Origin: Roseiarcus sp963822215
GTDB taxonomy: Bacteria > Pseudomonadota > Alphaproteobacteria > Rhizobiales > Beijerinckiaceae
Direction of reading: 5' to 3'
Length of the DNA: 64,000 nt
Assembly: GCA_963822215.1 (NCBI GenBank)
Contig: CAWGGX010000003.1
Span: 1,359,370 to 1,423,369, forward strand
Position numbers and translations under genes: made by a program. Positions 1 through 8,210 of this stretch are shown here, one piece after another. The notes beneath the pieces were generated by a model. It was given only the letters and a program-made list of their open reading frames with translations. It made no database searches and was not told the origin of the DNA. The number at the start of each line of letters is the position of its first letter. Within the stretch, counting starts at the first letter, position 1.

Positions 1-1889
1 AGAAGAACATCGACAACCCGGCCTTCGTTTACGAGGCGCTCAAGGTCTATCTGATGCTCGGCGGCAAGGCGCCGGAGGTCGACAAGAGCCTGATCGTCTC
101 GTGGTTCACCCGCGATTGGGAAGAGCGCGCCTTTCCGGGCGCGCCCTACGCCGAAGGACGCGCCCTGCTGCGCGCCCATCTCGAGGCGATGCTCGACTTG
201 GATCAGGGCAACGCGCGCAAGGTCTCGCTCAACGGACCGCTGGTCGAGCAGGCGCAGGCCACGCTCGCCCGCATGCCCGTGGCCGAGCGCGCCTATACGC
301 TCTTGAGGTCCGAGGCGCACAACGACGGCATTCCGGACTGGGTCGCGGCGGACCAAGGCGGCCCGGACATGGCGCTCGTGTACGAGGCGGTCAACGGCGC
401 CAATCTCGACACTGTGCGCGTCCGCGGCTTCTTTACGTACGACGGCTTCATAACCTCGCTTCTCGGCCGCATGCAGACGATCGCCGACACGCTGCAGAAA
501 GAGAACTGGGTGCTCGGGGCCTCGGGCGATCAGGCCGCCGTCAAGCAGCAGTACGTGAGCCTGTTTCCGGGCATCCTCGCGCTTTACAGCAAGGATTTCA
601 TCGCCCAATGGACGGCGGCGCTGAGCAATCTGCAGTTGAAGTCCCTGCTCGGCGGCAAGCCGAAATATGTGAGCCTCGCCGCCGCTTCCGCGCCGACCTC
701 GCCGATCAAGCTGCTTTACGAATCCGTTCGGGACGAGACATCCCTGACGCGCGAGCGGCCCAAAACCGGCGCAAATGCCGCTGCCCAGCAGGCCAAGCAG
801 GATGCGCTGAAGGCGGGGACCAATGCGCTGAACCAGTTCGGGACCGCCAGCCGGGAGGCGATCGACCTGGCGATCAAATCGCAGCGCAAGGCGGGCGACC
901 CGCCGGCCGAGGTTCCCGGCGCGACGGTCGAAGCCTACTTCAAGCCCGACGCCATCCTGGTCGACGGGGCGACCGGCTCGCGCCCGATCGACGCCCTCAT
1001 TGAAAATCTCAACGAGCTTTATCGGCAGCTTGTTCTCGCCGCCCAGGACCCAGCTCAGGCGAAACAGGCGCTGCAGCAGGTCGACGTCCAGGTGGCGAGC
1101 TTGAGAGCCAATGCGAGCCGCCTGCCCCAGCCGCTGGAGGGCCAGATCGAAAAGGTCGCCAGCGACGCAACTCGCGATACGGCCGCGAGCAATCTTGCCC
1201 AAATCGCCCAGGACATGGCCGAGAATGTCACCTCCGCCTGTCAGCAAACCGTCACGAACCGCTATCCCTTCGCCAAGAGCGATCGCGACGTGCCCATGGC
1301 CGATTTCGCCAAGCTGTTCTCGCCGAACGGGACGATCGACAAGTTCTTCGCCGCCAATCTCGACCCGCTGGTGAACCACACCGGCAAAGTCTGGGTGTGG
1401 AAGCCGAACCCCGCCCGCAAGCTCTCCGAGACCACGCTGCGCCAGTTCCAATACGCGGCCGAGATCCGGGACGCCTTCTTCCCGTCCGGCGGCAATGTGC
1501 CCAACGTGGCGTTCGACGTGAAGCCGTTGACGCTCAGCAGCGACGCCCAGACCGCGACGCTGTCGATCAACGGGACGAATGTCGTCGCCCAGCAGGGAAC
1601 AACGCCCTTCGCCCCGGCGAGCGTGCAATGGCCGGGCGCGGGCGCCGGCGCAGCGTCCATCACCATGGCGCCCGACATGCCAGACCGGAAGTCGAGCTTG
1701 GAGCGGACCGGCGCTTGGGCGCTCTTCCGCCTCGTCGACGCCGGGTCGTCGATCCAGAGCGGCAACTCGCTCAAGGTCAGCTTTGTCGTGTTCGGCCGCG
1801 AGGTGTCGTATCAGTTCACCTCGTCGTCGCTCAACAATCCGCTGAGCCTGTCGGACCTGCGGCAGTTCAAGTGCCCAAACGGCCTGTAA
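1..1889 (+). CDS. tssM: T6SS inner-membrane protein TssM (IcmF family), C-terminal part
   Basis: The reading frame is open from the left edge (first full codon at base 3), so the gene starts outside the window. About 628 codons are visible. Just inside the edge is YEALKVYLML, a stretch typical of the IcmF periplasmic region, followed by the long soluble C-terminal domain. No membrane helix is present in this part, as expected because the TssM helices are N-terminal. TssM joins TssJ and TssL in the envelope complex that anchors the T6SS tail. tagF begins 9 bases after the stop, and pppA and ppkA follow, the usual company of tssM in kinase-regulated systems. tssL and tssK probably lie just upstream. 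Confidence 0.93.
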   Translation, partial: KNIDNPAFVYEALKVYLMLGGKAPEVDKSLIVSWFTRDWEERAFPGAPYAEGRALLRAHLEAMLDLDQGNARKVSLNGPLVEQAQATLARMPVAERAYTLLRSEAHNDGIPDWVAADQGGPDMALVYEAVNGANLDTVRVRGFFTYDGFITSLLGRMQTIADTLQKENWVLGASGDQAAVKQQYVSLFPGILALYSKDFIAQWTAALSNLQLKSLLGGKPKYVSLAAASAPTSPIKLLYESVRDETSLTRERPKTGANAAAQQAKQDALKAGTNALNQFGTASREAIDLAIKSQRKAGDPPAEVPGATVEAYFKPDAILVDGATGSRPIDALIENLNELYRQLVLAAQDPAQAKQALQQVDVQVASLRANASRLPQPLEGQIEKVASDATRDTAASNLAQIAQDMAENVTSACQQTVTNRYPFAKSDRDVPMADFAKLFSPNGTIDKFFAANLDPLVNHTGKVWVWKPNPARKLSETTLRQFQYAAEIRDAFFPSGGNVPNVAFDVKPLTLSSDAQTATLSINGTNVVAQQGTTPFAPASVQWPGAGAGAASITMAPDMPDRKSSLERTGAWALFRLVDAGSSIQSGNSLKVSFVVFGREVSYQFTSSSLNNPLSLSDLRQFKCPNGL

Positions 1890-1898
1890 GGGGGGAGG

Positions 1899-2606
1899 AT
1901 GAGCGCCGGCCTGTTCGGAAAGCTCCCGGCCAAGCGAGACTTCGTCGCCGTGAATGCGCCGCGTCGTTTCCTCGAGACGTGGGAACCCTGGCTTCAGGCC
2001 AGCGTCGCGACCGCTAAGCAGACGATCGGAGCCGCCTGGGTCGAGAGCTACAACCGCGCGCCGATCTGGCGCTACTGGCTCGGCGCCGATTTCTGCGGCG
2101 AAGCCTTGATCGGCGCCGTCATGCCCTCCGTCGATGGGGTCGGGCGCGCCTTCCCGCTCACCATCTTCACCTCTGGGAACGGAGACGAGTTGGCGCCGCC
2201 CGAGATCGACGACAACGGCCCGTGGTGCGACGACGCGGAGGCGCTGCTTCTGAGCGCGCTCGACGCCGGCGCGACGCTCGAAGCGATCACGGAGTCGCTG
2301 GTGGCCTTGCCGCCGCCGTCGCTCTACGCCCGCGCCGCGACCTCGCCGGGCGTCCGCGAGCTGTCCGACGGAGGCATGCTGGTCGACACGGCCGATGGCA
2401 AGGTGTCCGCGGCTCTTCTGGCGGCCCGACGCTTCGGCCATCGCCGCGCGTTCGCGTCGCAGTCATTCTGGTGGACGATCGGCGGCGAGGGCTTCCCCCC
2501 GTGCGCTCTGTCCTATATCGGACTTCCGCCGCCGGCTCGTTTTTCCGACTTCCTCACCGGCGCGTTCGCCGAAGCGACGTCCGCTTCTTCAGGAGTGTCG
2601 ACGTGA
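1899..2606 (+). CDS. tagF: T6SS regulator TagF
   Basis: The 235-residue protein opens with GLFGKLPAKRDFV, the signature start of the TagF/ImpM family, and continues with the family pattern around WLGADFCGEALIGAVMPSVDGVGR. TagF is a cytoplasmic post-translational repressor of T6SS firing in Pseudomonas and Agrobacterium. A purine-rich GGGGGAGG precedes the ATG directly. The gene sits 9 bases after tssM and its stop overlaps the GTG start of the phosphatase gene (GTGA), which implies translational coupling. TagF and PppA are fused in some Agrobacterium systems, so the tight overlap fits a shared role. Confidence 0.93.
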   Translation: MSAGLFGKLPAKRDFVAVNAPRRFLETWEPWLQASVATAKQTIGAAWVESYNRAPIWRYWLGADFCGEALIGAVMPSVDGVGRAFPLTIFTSGNGDELAPPEIDDNGPWCDDAEALLLSALDAGATLEAITESLVALPPPSLYARAATSPGVRELSDGGMLVDTADGKVSAALLAARRFGHRRAFASQSFWWTIGGEGFPPCALSYIGLPPPARFSDFLTGAFAEATSASSGVST

Positions 2607-3355
2607 CCGAGCACTTCGCTTTCCGGGTGGGCTGCGTCACCGACGTCGGGCGGGTTCGCGAGCACAACGAGGACAGCGTCCTGGCGCGGCCAGCGGCCGG
2701 CCTTTGGGCGGTGTCGGACGGCATGGGCGGCTACGGCAACGGCGACATCGCCAGCCAGGCGGTGGTGGAGGCGCTGAACACGCTCGCCCCCAACGAATCC
2801 GCCCCCGCCTTTCTCACCGAGTTCGAACAGAAGATCATCGGCGTCAACGCGGAGCTGAGGAGCCTGGCGCGCTCACATAACAAGCGGATCGTCGGCACGA
2901 CGCTGGTCGCGCTGATCGTTCACGGCGTCCACTACGCCTGCGTCTGGTGCGGCGACAGCCGCGCCTATCTTTACCGCGACGCAAAGCTCTCCCAGCTGAC
3001 GCGCGACCACTCCGAGGTCCAGGAGCTTGTCGACCGCGGCGTCATCACCAAGGAGCAGGCCAGGACGTGGCCGGGACGCAACGTCATCACGCGCGCGCTC
3101 GGCGCCTCCGATCAGGCCGAACTCGAGATTGTCGATGGGCAGGTCCACGCCGGAGACCGGTTTCTTCTGTGCAGCGACGGGCTGATCGCGCATGTGAGCG
3201 ACGATGAGATCGTCAAAGGGCTGGCCGCAGCCAATCCCCAGGAGGCTTGCGACGACCTCCTCAAGCTGACGCTCGGCCGCGGCGCGAGCGATAACGTCTC
3301 CATCATCGTGGTGGACTGCGATGTGCCGGCCGCCGCGCCCGCGCCCCCCGACTGA
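2603..3355 (+). CDS. pppA: PP2C-family Ser/Thr phosphatase of the T6SS switch
   Basis: A 250-residue PP2C phosphatase. The metal-binding motifs are visible in order: RVREHNEDS, SDGMGGYGNG, CVWCGDSRAYLYRD, LLCSDGL and GASDNVS near the C-terminus. The GTG at 2603 is chosen because AGGAG lies 7 bases upstream (2591-2595), it overlaps the tagF stop, and the protein then begins right at the fold; the open frame extends further upstream only as a shadow of tagF. The phosphatase removes phosphates placed by PpkA and so switches the T6SS off. It is the last plus-strand gene here; the M23 gene converges on it 6 bases away. Confidence 0.93.
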   Translation: MTEHFAFRVGCVTDVGRVREHNEDSVLARPAAGLWAVSDGMGGYGNGDIASQAVVEALNTLAPNESAPAFLTEFEQKIIGVNAELRSLARSHNKRIVGTTLVALIVHGVHYACVWCGDSRAYLYRDAKLSQLTRDHSEVQELVDRGVITKEQARTWPGRNVITRALGASDQAELEIVDGQVHAGDRFLLCSDGLIAHVSDDEIVKGLAAANPQEACDDLLKLTLGRGASDNVSIIVVDCDVPAAAPAPPD

Positions 3356-3361
3356 CCCGGC

Positions 3362-5185
3362 TCACTTCGTCAGCTCCGCGATCTCGCCGTCGATATAAGA
3401 CTTGATTGCCGGGAAGGCCGCGATCTCCATGCCGGTCGCCCCCGCAGAAGGGCCCCCGGCGGGGATTGATAAGGGCGAAGCCGGGATGGCGACGGCCGCC
3501 GGCGCGGTGGCCTGGACCTCTGATCCCATATGAGGAAGCGGGTCGACCGGCTCGTGATTGAGATAGAATTCGAAGTGGAGGTGCGGTCCGGTCGACAATC
3601 CGGTGTTGCCGGACAGGGCGATGATGTCGCCCTGCTTGACCGCGACGCCCGGTTTGATCGATTCCGGGATCTCCGACAGATGCGAGTACGATGTTTCGAA
3701 GCCGTCATGCTGGATGCGGATGTGATTGCCGAATCCGGAAACCGGCCCGGCGATCTCGATCTTGCCGTCGGCGGAGGCCCGGACCGGCGATCCGACGGGC
3801 GCACCAAAATCGATCCCGGCATGCAGGCGGAGGATGTGCAGGATGGGATGGAACCGCATCCCGAACAGCGAAGTCACCGGCGCGCCCTTGATTGGCGCGA
3901 GAATGCCGCCGACGCTGGCGGCGCCGCTGCTGCCGAGGCTCTCGACCGACGACTTTGGCCGCGCTTCGGGCGTCGGCGTTTCGCTTGTGGCCTTCGGATC
4001 GAAGCAGCGGAACCGCCCGTCGCTTTGCTCGAACGCGTAGCAGTCGACGTCGAGCGAGCCGCCGTGCAAGCCGACATAGATGACGCGGCCCCCTGCTTTC
4101 GCCTTGTCGCGGAAGTCGCGCTCGAAGAGGATGCGGACGGTCTGGTCCGGCTGGAGCGCCGCCTTGAGGTCGGCCTTGCCCGCCACCAGCTGAATCGCCT
4201 CGCGGATGATGTCTTCCGGCACGCCGTTGCGTAAACCGGCGCTGTAGACGCCGTCGGCCACGCTGTAATGCGCGGCGACCTCCTGCAGTCTGGCCGAATC
4301 GTCGATCAAATCGGTTGGAATGTCCGGTTCGGCCCCGTCGCCATAGGCGCCGCTCTCGCCGAGCGCCACGGTCCCGACGTACTCGCCGCTCTCAAAGATG
4401 GTGATCTGCTCGGCCCGGTAGTCGCCGGCGGAGTCGAGGGCGCCAAGCGCCAGAGCGACGCTGCCCTGCGGCAGGGTCTGCACGTGGAGCTGCTCGGCCG
4501 CAGCGCTCTCGATCGCCCGCGCGCTCTCCTCGGCAAAACCGTTGGCGATCAGAAGATCGCCGATCTTCTCGGCCACGATCGGCTTCAGAACCGTCTCGAG
4601 AATCTGTGGCTTGCCCTGCGCCCCGCCCGGGTTGATCTCGATCTTGTCGCTGTTGGTGCCGGTGAGGAGCTGGGACTGGGCGTCCAGAGGCGTGTCGGCC
4701 CCGCCGTCGTCGTCGGATCCGGCGTCGATCTGCGCCTGGGTCTGCTCTCCCTCCGCCAGCTGGGAATTCATGGCCAGTTCGGCGGCGAGCGCGTCGGCCT
4801 CCTGCCCCGCCTCGGGGAAATGTCCCATGTAGCCGCCGTTGGTCGAAGCCAGCGTCGAATTGACAAAGTAGGCCTGTCTGACGGCATAACCGGGCGACCC
4901 CGGTTTGATCCCGTCCGCTGTCAGTTTCGCCGGCACCGCGATCAGGAGATCCTTCGGGGCGGCCACGGCCCCGCGCCGGATGAGAACCGGATCGCCGGGC
5001 AGATCGATGATCCCCGAGATCTTGGCCTGGGTCTGCGTCTGCGGCGTCTCGTGCTGTGGCGCAATCGCCACGTTCGACGGCTCCGCCGCGTGGCGCATCG
5101 TGAGGCGCCACGCGATCAGCCCGCCCGAGGCGCAAGCGATCGCGACAGAGGCGCCAAACAAAATCCATCCGACCCGACGCTTCAC
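3362..5185 (-). CDS. Membrane-anchored M23 (LytM-type) metallo-endopeptidase
   Basis: A 607-residue protein with an N-terminal membrane segment (ILFGASVAIACASGGLIAW, about residues 8-26), a long middle region, and a C-terminal peptidase M23 domain. The zinc ligands are intact: LHAGIDFGAP near residue 453 and GPHLHFEF near 536, with SYSHLSE between. M23 enzymes of this form cut peptidoglycan cross-bridges in the periplasm. A GTG start with GAGGG upstream is used. The gene lies between pppA and ppkA on the opposite strand. Local wall opening for the T6SS trans-envelope complex is a plausible job, but that is inference; a housekeeping cell-wall role is equally possible. Confidence 0.85.
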   Translation of the reverse strand: MKRRVGWILFGASVAIACASGGLIAWRLTMRHAAEPSNVAIAPQHETPQTQTQAKISGIIDLPGDPVLIRRGAVAAPKDLLIAVPAKLTADGIKPGSPGYAVRQAYFVNSTLASTNGGYMGHFPEAGQEADALAAELAMNSQLAEGEQTQAQIDAGSDDDGGADTPLDAQSQLLTGTNSDKIEINPGGAQGKPQILETVLKPIVAEKIGDLLIANGFAEESARAIESAAAEQLHVQTLPQGSVALALGALDSAGDYRAEQITIFESGEYVGTVALGESGAYGDGAEPDIPTDLIDDSARLQEVAAHYSVADGVYSAGLRNGVPEDIIREAIQLVAGKADLKAALQPDQTVRILFERDFRDKAKAGGRVIYVGLHGGSLDVDCYAFEQSDGRFRCFDPKATSETPTPEARPKSSVESLGSSGAASVGGILAPIKGAPVTSLFGMRFHPILHILRLHAGIDFGAPVGSPVRASADGKIEIAGPVSGFGNHIRIQHDGFETSYSHLSEIPESIKPGVAVKQGDIIALSGNTGLSTGPHLHFEFYLNHEPVDPLPHMGSEVQATAPAAVAIPASPLSIPAGGPSAGATGMEIAAFPAIKSYIDGEIAELTK

Positions 5186-5440
5186 CGACGCCCTCGTTCG
5201 CAGAGCCTTACTGGATTCTTTGACGATCGGCGACGAGGCGTCAATCCCCAGAGCCCGCCGGCGTGACTGCGAAATTGCCGATCAGAGAGAGGCGCGCGCG
5301 AAAAGCGGTTTTCGATTGTCCGTTTCGAGGCTAGGTTTGGCACGGCGAGCGGATACAAGGGAAGCTGGCGTCGCCGAGTGGATCCTCGATCAGCGGCCCT
5401 GACGAAATGCCGTCGAGTGGCGAGTTCCGGAGAACGTGCG

Positions 5441-8089
5441 GTGGAGGAGAAAACCGTATTTCAGCCGCGCCCGTTCGGCAGCGTGAAGCCCGGGACGCGT
5501 CTGAACGGCATCTATGAAATCGAGAAAATGCTCGCCCAGGGCGGCATGGGCGAGGTTTATCGCGGATTCAACATCCAGACCGGCGACATCGTGGCGATCA
5601 AGATGATCCGCCCCGAATTCTCCAACAACGACGAGGTGATGGAGCTGTTCCGGCGCGAGGCGTCGATTCTCCATAACCTCGTGCACGAGGCGATCGTCCG
5701 CTATTTCCTGTTCTCCGTCGATCCGGTCATCGGCCGCGCCTACCTGGCGATGGAATTCGTCGACGGACTGTCGTTGAGCGACCGCCTGACGTCGGGGCCG
5801 CTTTCGATGCCCGAGGTCACCATCCTGCGCAAACAAATCGCCTCCGCGCTGGAGACGGCGCACCGCCTTGGGGTTATTCACCGCGATATTTCATCGGACA
5901 ACATCATTCTTCCCAACGCCGATGTGCGCAACGCCAAGATCATCGACTTCGGCATCGCCCGCTCGCTCGAGGTGGGCAAGAAGACGATCATCGGCTCGGG
6001 TTTCGCCGGCAAATACAACTACGTTTCGCCCGAGCAGCTGGGCATGGCCGGCGGCGACGTGACATCGAAGTCCGACATTTACAGCCTTGGCCTGGTGCTG
6101 GCGGAGGCCGCGCGCGGCCGTGCGCTCGACATGAGCGGTTCGCAGGCGGAAGTCATCGACAAGCGGCGCGTCGTTCCCGACCTTTCCGAGGTCGATTCCG
6201 CGATCCGGCCGCTGCTCCAGGCAATGCTTCAGCCGCTGCCGGAAAACCGGCCCGAGAGCATGGCGGCGGTGGCCGAGTGGACCCCACAAACGCTTCCTCC
6301 CCCCGCCGGGCGACGGCACACCGTCCGAGGCCTCACCCCTGCCGCGCCCAGGGACACGGCGGCGCCGTCGTCCAGCGGGCGGACAGCCGCAATCGTCGGC
6401 GCCGTGGTCGTGCTCGCCAGCCTCGGCGGCGTCGCCTTCGTCTTCAAGGACGATTTCTTGCCGGGGACGCGCGGTCCCGCCGCTCCCAGCGTCGCGAGTA
6501 AGCCGCTGCTGCCGCCGCTTCCTGCACAGCCGCCCGAGCCCTCCGGCAAGGGGGGCCCGACTGAACTGGGAAAGCTGCCCCCGCTCGGCTCGCCCAACGC
6601 GCAGCCCGCAACTCCGTCGCCCGCGGCTCCGCCGCAGCCCGAGACGGCGCAGACCGAAACGCCGCAGACCGAGACGCCAAAAACCGCACCCGAGTCGCAG
6701 CAAGGGTCGGAGCAGACGCAGTCCCAGCCGAGGACGGATGCGAATCCGCCGACAAGCCCATCGCCGCCGCAGGAGGCGAGCGTCCCGGCAAAGGCAGTCG
6801 CAAGCATCGAGGAGCCGGTCGATACGACGCCGCGCGCGCCGCAAACCGCGCTCGACCTGGCGGGGGCGACCGTCAGCGCCCCTTATCGCGCCGAGCTGCC
6901 CCCGTTCGTCGACCCCGGCGGCAAGGGCCTGCGCCTCTCCGCTGACCAGGTTCCCGACGGCTTGAGCTTCCGCGATCTTGGCGACGGCAGGGGCGTCATC
7001 GAGGGCGCGCCGACGCGCCCCGGCGCGGCGAACATGCGTGTCGTCGCAGTCAACCGCGACGGAAAAAGCGCTGAGATGACAGCGTCCCTGGCCATCGCGG
7101 ACAAGCCACAGCCGGCGCCCCCTCCCCCGCCTCCTGCGAAACCGGCCGAACAGACCGCCAAGCTCGAGGCCCCGCGCCCATCGCTGCCGTTCGCCGTCCT
7201 CGACCCGGCGACGGTCGGGAAGGACTTTAGCGCCGACCTGCCCGCGTTCAGCAGCGGCTCGAGCGCGTCGCCGATGACGCTGCGGGCGGACCCGCCTCCG
7301 CCCGCCGGGCTGGCGTTCGCCGACCTCGGCTCGGGCCACAGCCAGATCTCTGGCAAGCCGACGACGGCAGGATCGTTCGCCTTCGACGTCGTGGCGACCA
7401 CTGGAGCCGGGCTCGCCGGCCGGATGGCCGTCAAGTTGAACGTGTCGCCGGCGAAATTCGAGCCCTCGCCCGAGGACCTCAAGGCGGCCGCTTTTGTCCG
7501 CGATTACGACGGCGGCGATTGCTTCCTAGTCAAGGCGGCGCCGGGCCCGGGCGAAGCGCGCGCGTATCTCGGCGTCGGCGACCAACTCACGCCCTTTGTC
7601 CGGTTCGAGGATGCGTTCAGCAAGGCGGTGGGAGCAGACCCAAAGCTGAGCCTGCGCGTGATCGTGCCGCCGGAATGCGCGGCGCTCGACCTGCTCCGTC
7701 TCGGCGACGTCGATGCCTCGGGGGCGCCGCGCGTCACTCTGGCCGACTCCCGGGTCGCCCGCAACAAGCCGCTCACGGGCACCGTCGCCAATCTCGGCGG
7801 CCGGCGTCTCTATTTGATGCGCGTCGACAATGACGGCAAAGCCTACCGCATCGACGCCACAACCCAACCCGGCGGCGATTCGGCGACGTTCAGCCTCCCG
7901 CTGCCCCGAGACCCCGGGTCCGTCGGGCCCATCCAGCTTGTCCTCGCCCTGACGTCGGACAAGCCGATTGCGGCGCTCGACACTTTCCGCTCCGGGGGAG
8001 ACCTGAAGGCGCTCGCGCCCGCGATCGTCGAACAGGGAAAAACCGCAGCCGCGGCCACCGGCGCCGACTTTTTCATGTTGGTCAACTGA
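5441..8089 (+). CDS. ppkA: Transmembrane Ser/Thr protein kinase of the T6SS switch
   Basis: An 882-residue Hanks-type kinase. The cytoplasmic kinase domain (about residues 10-285) has the glycine loop GGMGEVYRG, lysine in VAIKMI, catalytic loop HRDISSDN and DFGIAR. A single membrane helix (IVGAVVVLASLGGVAFVF, about 315-333) leads to a long Pro/Thr/Glu-rich linker and then two repeated Ig-like modules, each with a LSF/LAF-x-DLGxG-x-x-x-I-x-G-x-PT core, and a final C-terminal domain outside the membrane. GTG 5441 has GGAG 8 bases upstream; a GTG at 5378 would add 21 residues and has a poorer site. The kinase activates the T6SS by threonine phosphorylation in known systems; the outer domains could sense envelope cues. 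Confidence 0.92.
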   Translation: MEEKTVFQPRPFGSVKPGTRLNGIYEIEKMLAQGGMGEVYRGFNIQTGDIVAIKMIRPEFSNNDEVMELFRREASILHNLVHEAIVRYFLFSVDPVIGRAYLAMEFVDGLSLSDRLTSGPLSMPEVTILRKQIASALETAHRLGVIHRDISSDNIILPNADVRNAKIIDFGIARSLEVGKKTIIGSGFAGKYNYVSPEQLGMAGGDVTSKSDIYSLGLVLAEAARGRALDMSGSQAEVIDKRRVVPDLSEVDSAIRPLLQAMLQPLPENRPESMAAVAEWTPQTLPPPAGRRHTVRGLTPAAPRDTAAPSSSGRTAAIVGAVVVLASLGGVAFVFKDDFLPGTRGPAAPSVASKPLLPPLPAQPPEPSGKGGPTELGKLPPLGSPNAQPATPSPAAPPQPETAQTETPQTETPKTAPESQQGSEQTQSQPRTDANPPTSPSPPQEASVPAKAVASIEEPVDTTPRAPQTALDLAGATVSAPYRAELPPFVDPGGKGLRLSADQVPDGLSFRDLGDGRGVIEGAPTRPGAANMRVVAVNRDGKSAEMTASLAIADKPQPAPPPPPPAKPAEQTAKLEAPRPSLPFAVLDPATVGKDFSADLPAFSSGSSASPMTLRADPPPPAGLAFADLGSGHSQISGKPTTAGSFAFDVVATTGAGLAGRMAVKLNVSPAKFEPSPEDLKAAAFVRDYDGGDCFLVKAAPGPGEARAYLGVGDQLTPFVRFEDAFSKAVGADPKLSLRVIVPPECAALDLLRLGDVDASGAPRVTLADSRVARNKPLTGTVANLGGRRLYLMRVDNDGKAYRIDATTQPGGDSATFSLPLPRDPGSVGPIQLVLALTSDKPIAALDTFRSGGDLKALAPAIVEQGKTAAAATGADFFMLVN

Positions 8090-8210
8090 GCGCGGCTGGC
8101 GGGCGCGGCGATATCGCCGCGGCCGCGAGGCTTCCGCTTGGCCGGCGGTCTCGCCCCTGCTCATCGTCAAACGCCCGCCGAGGCCGGCTCGCCGACAAAC
8201 TGGATCGGCG

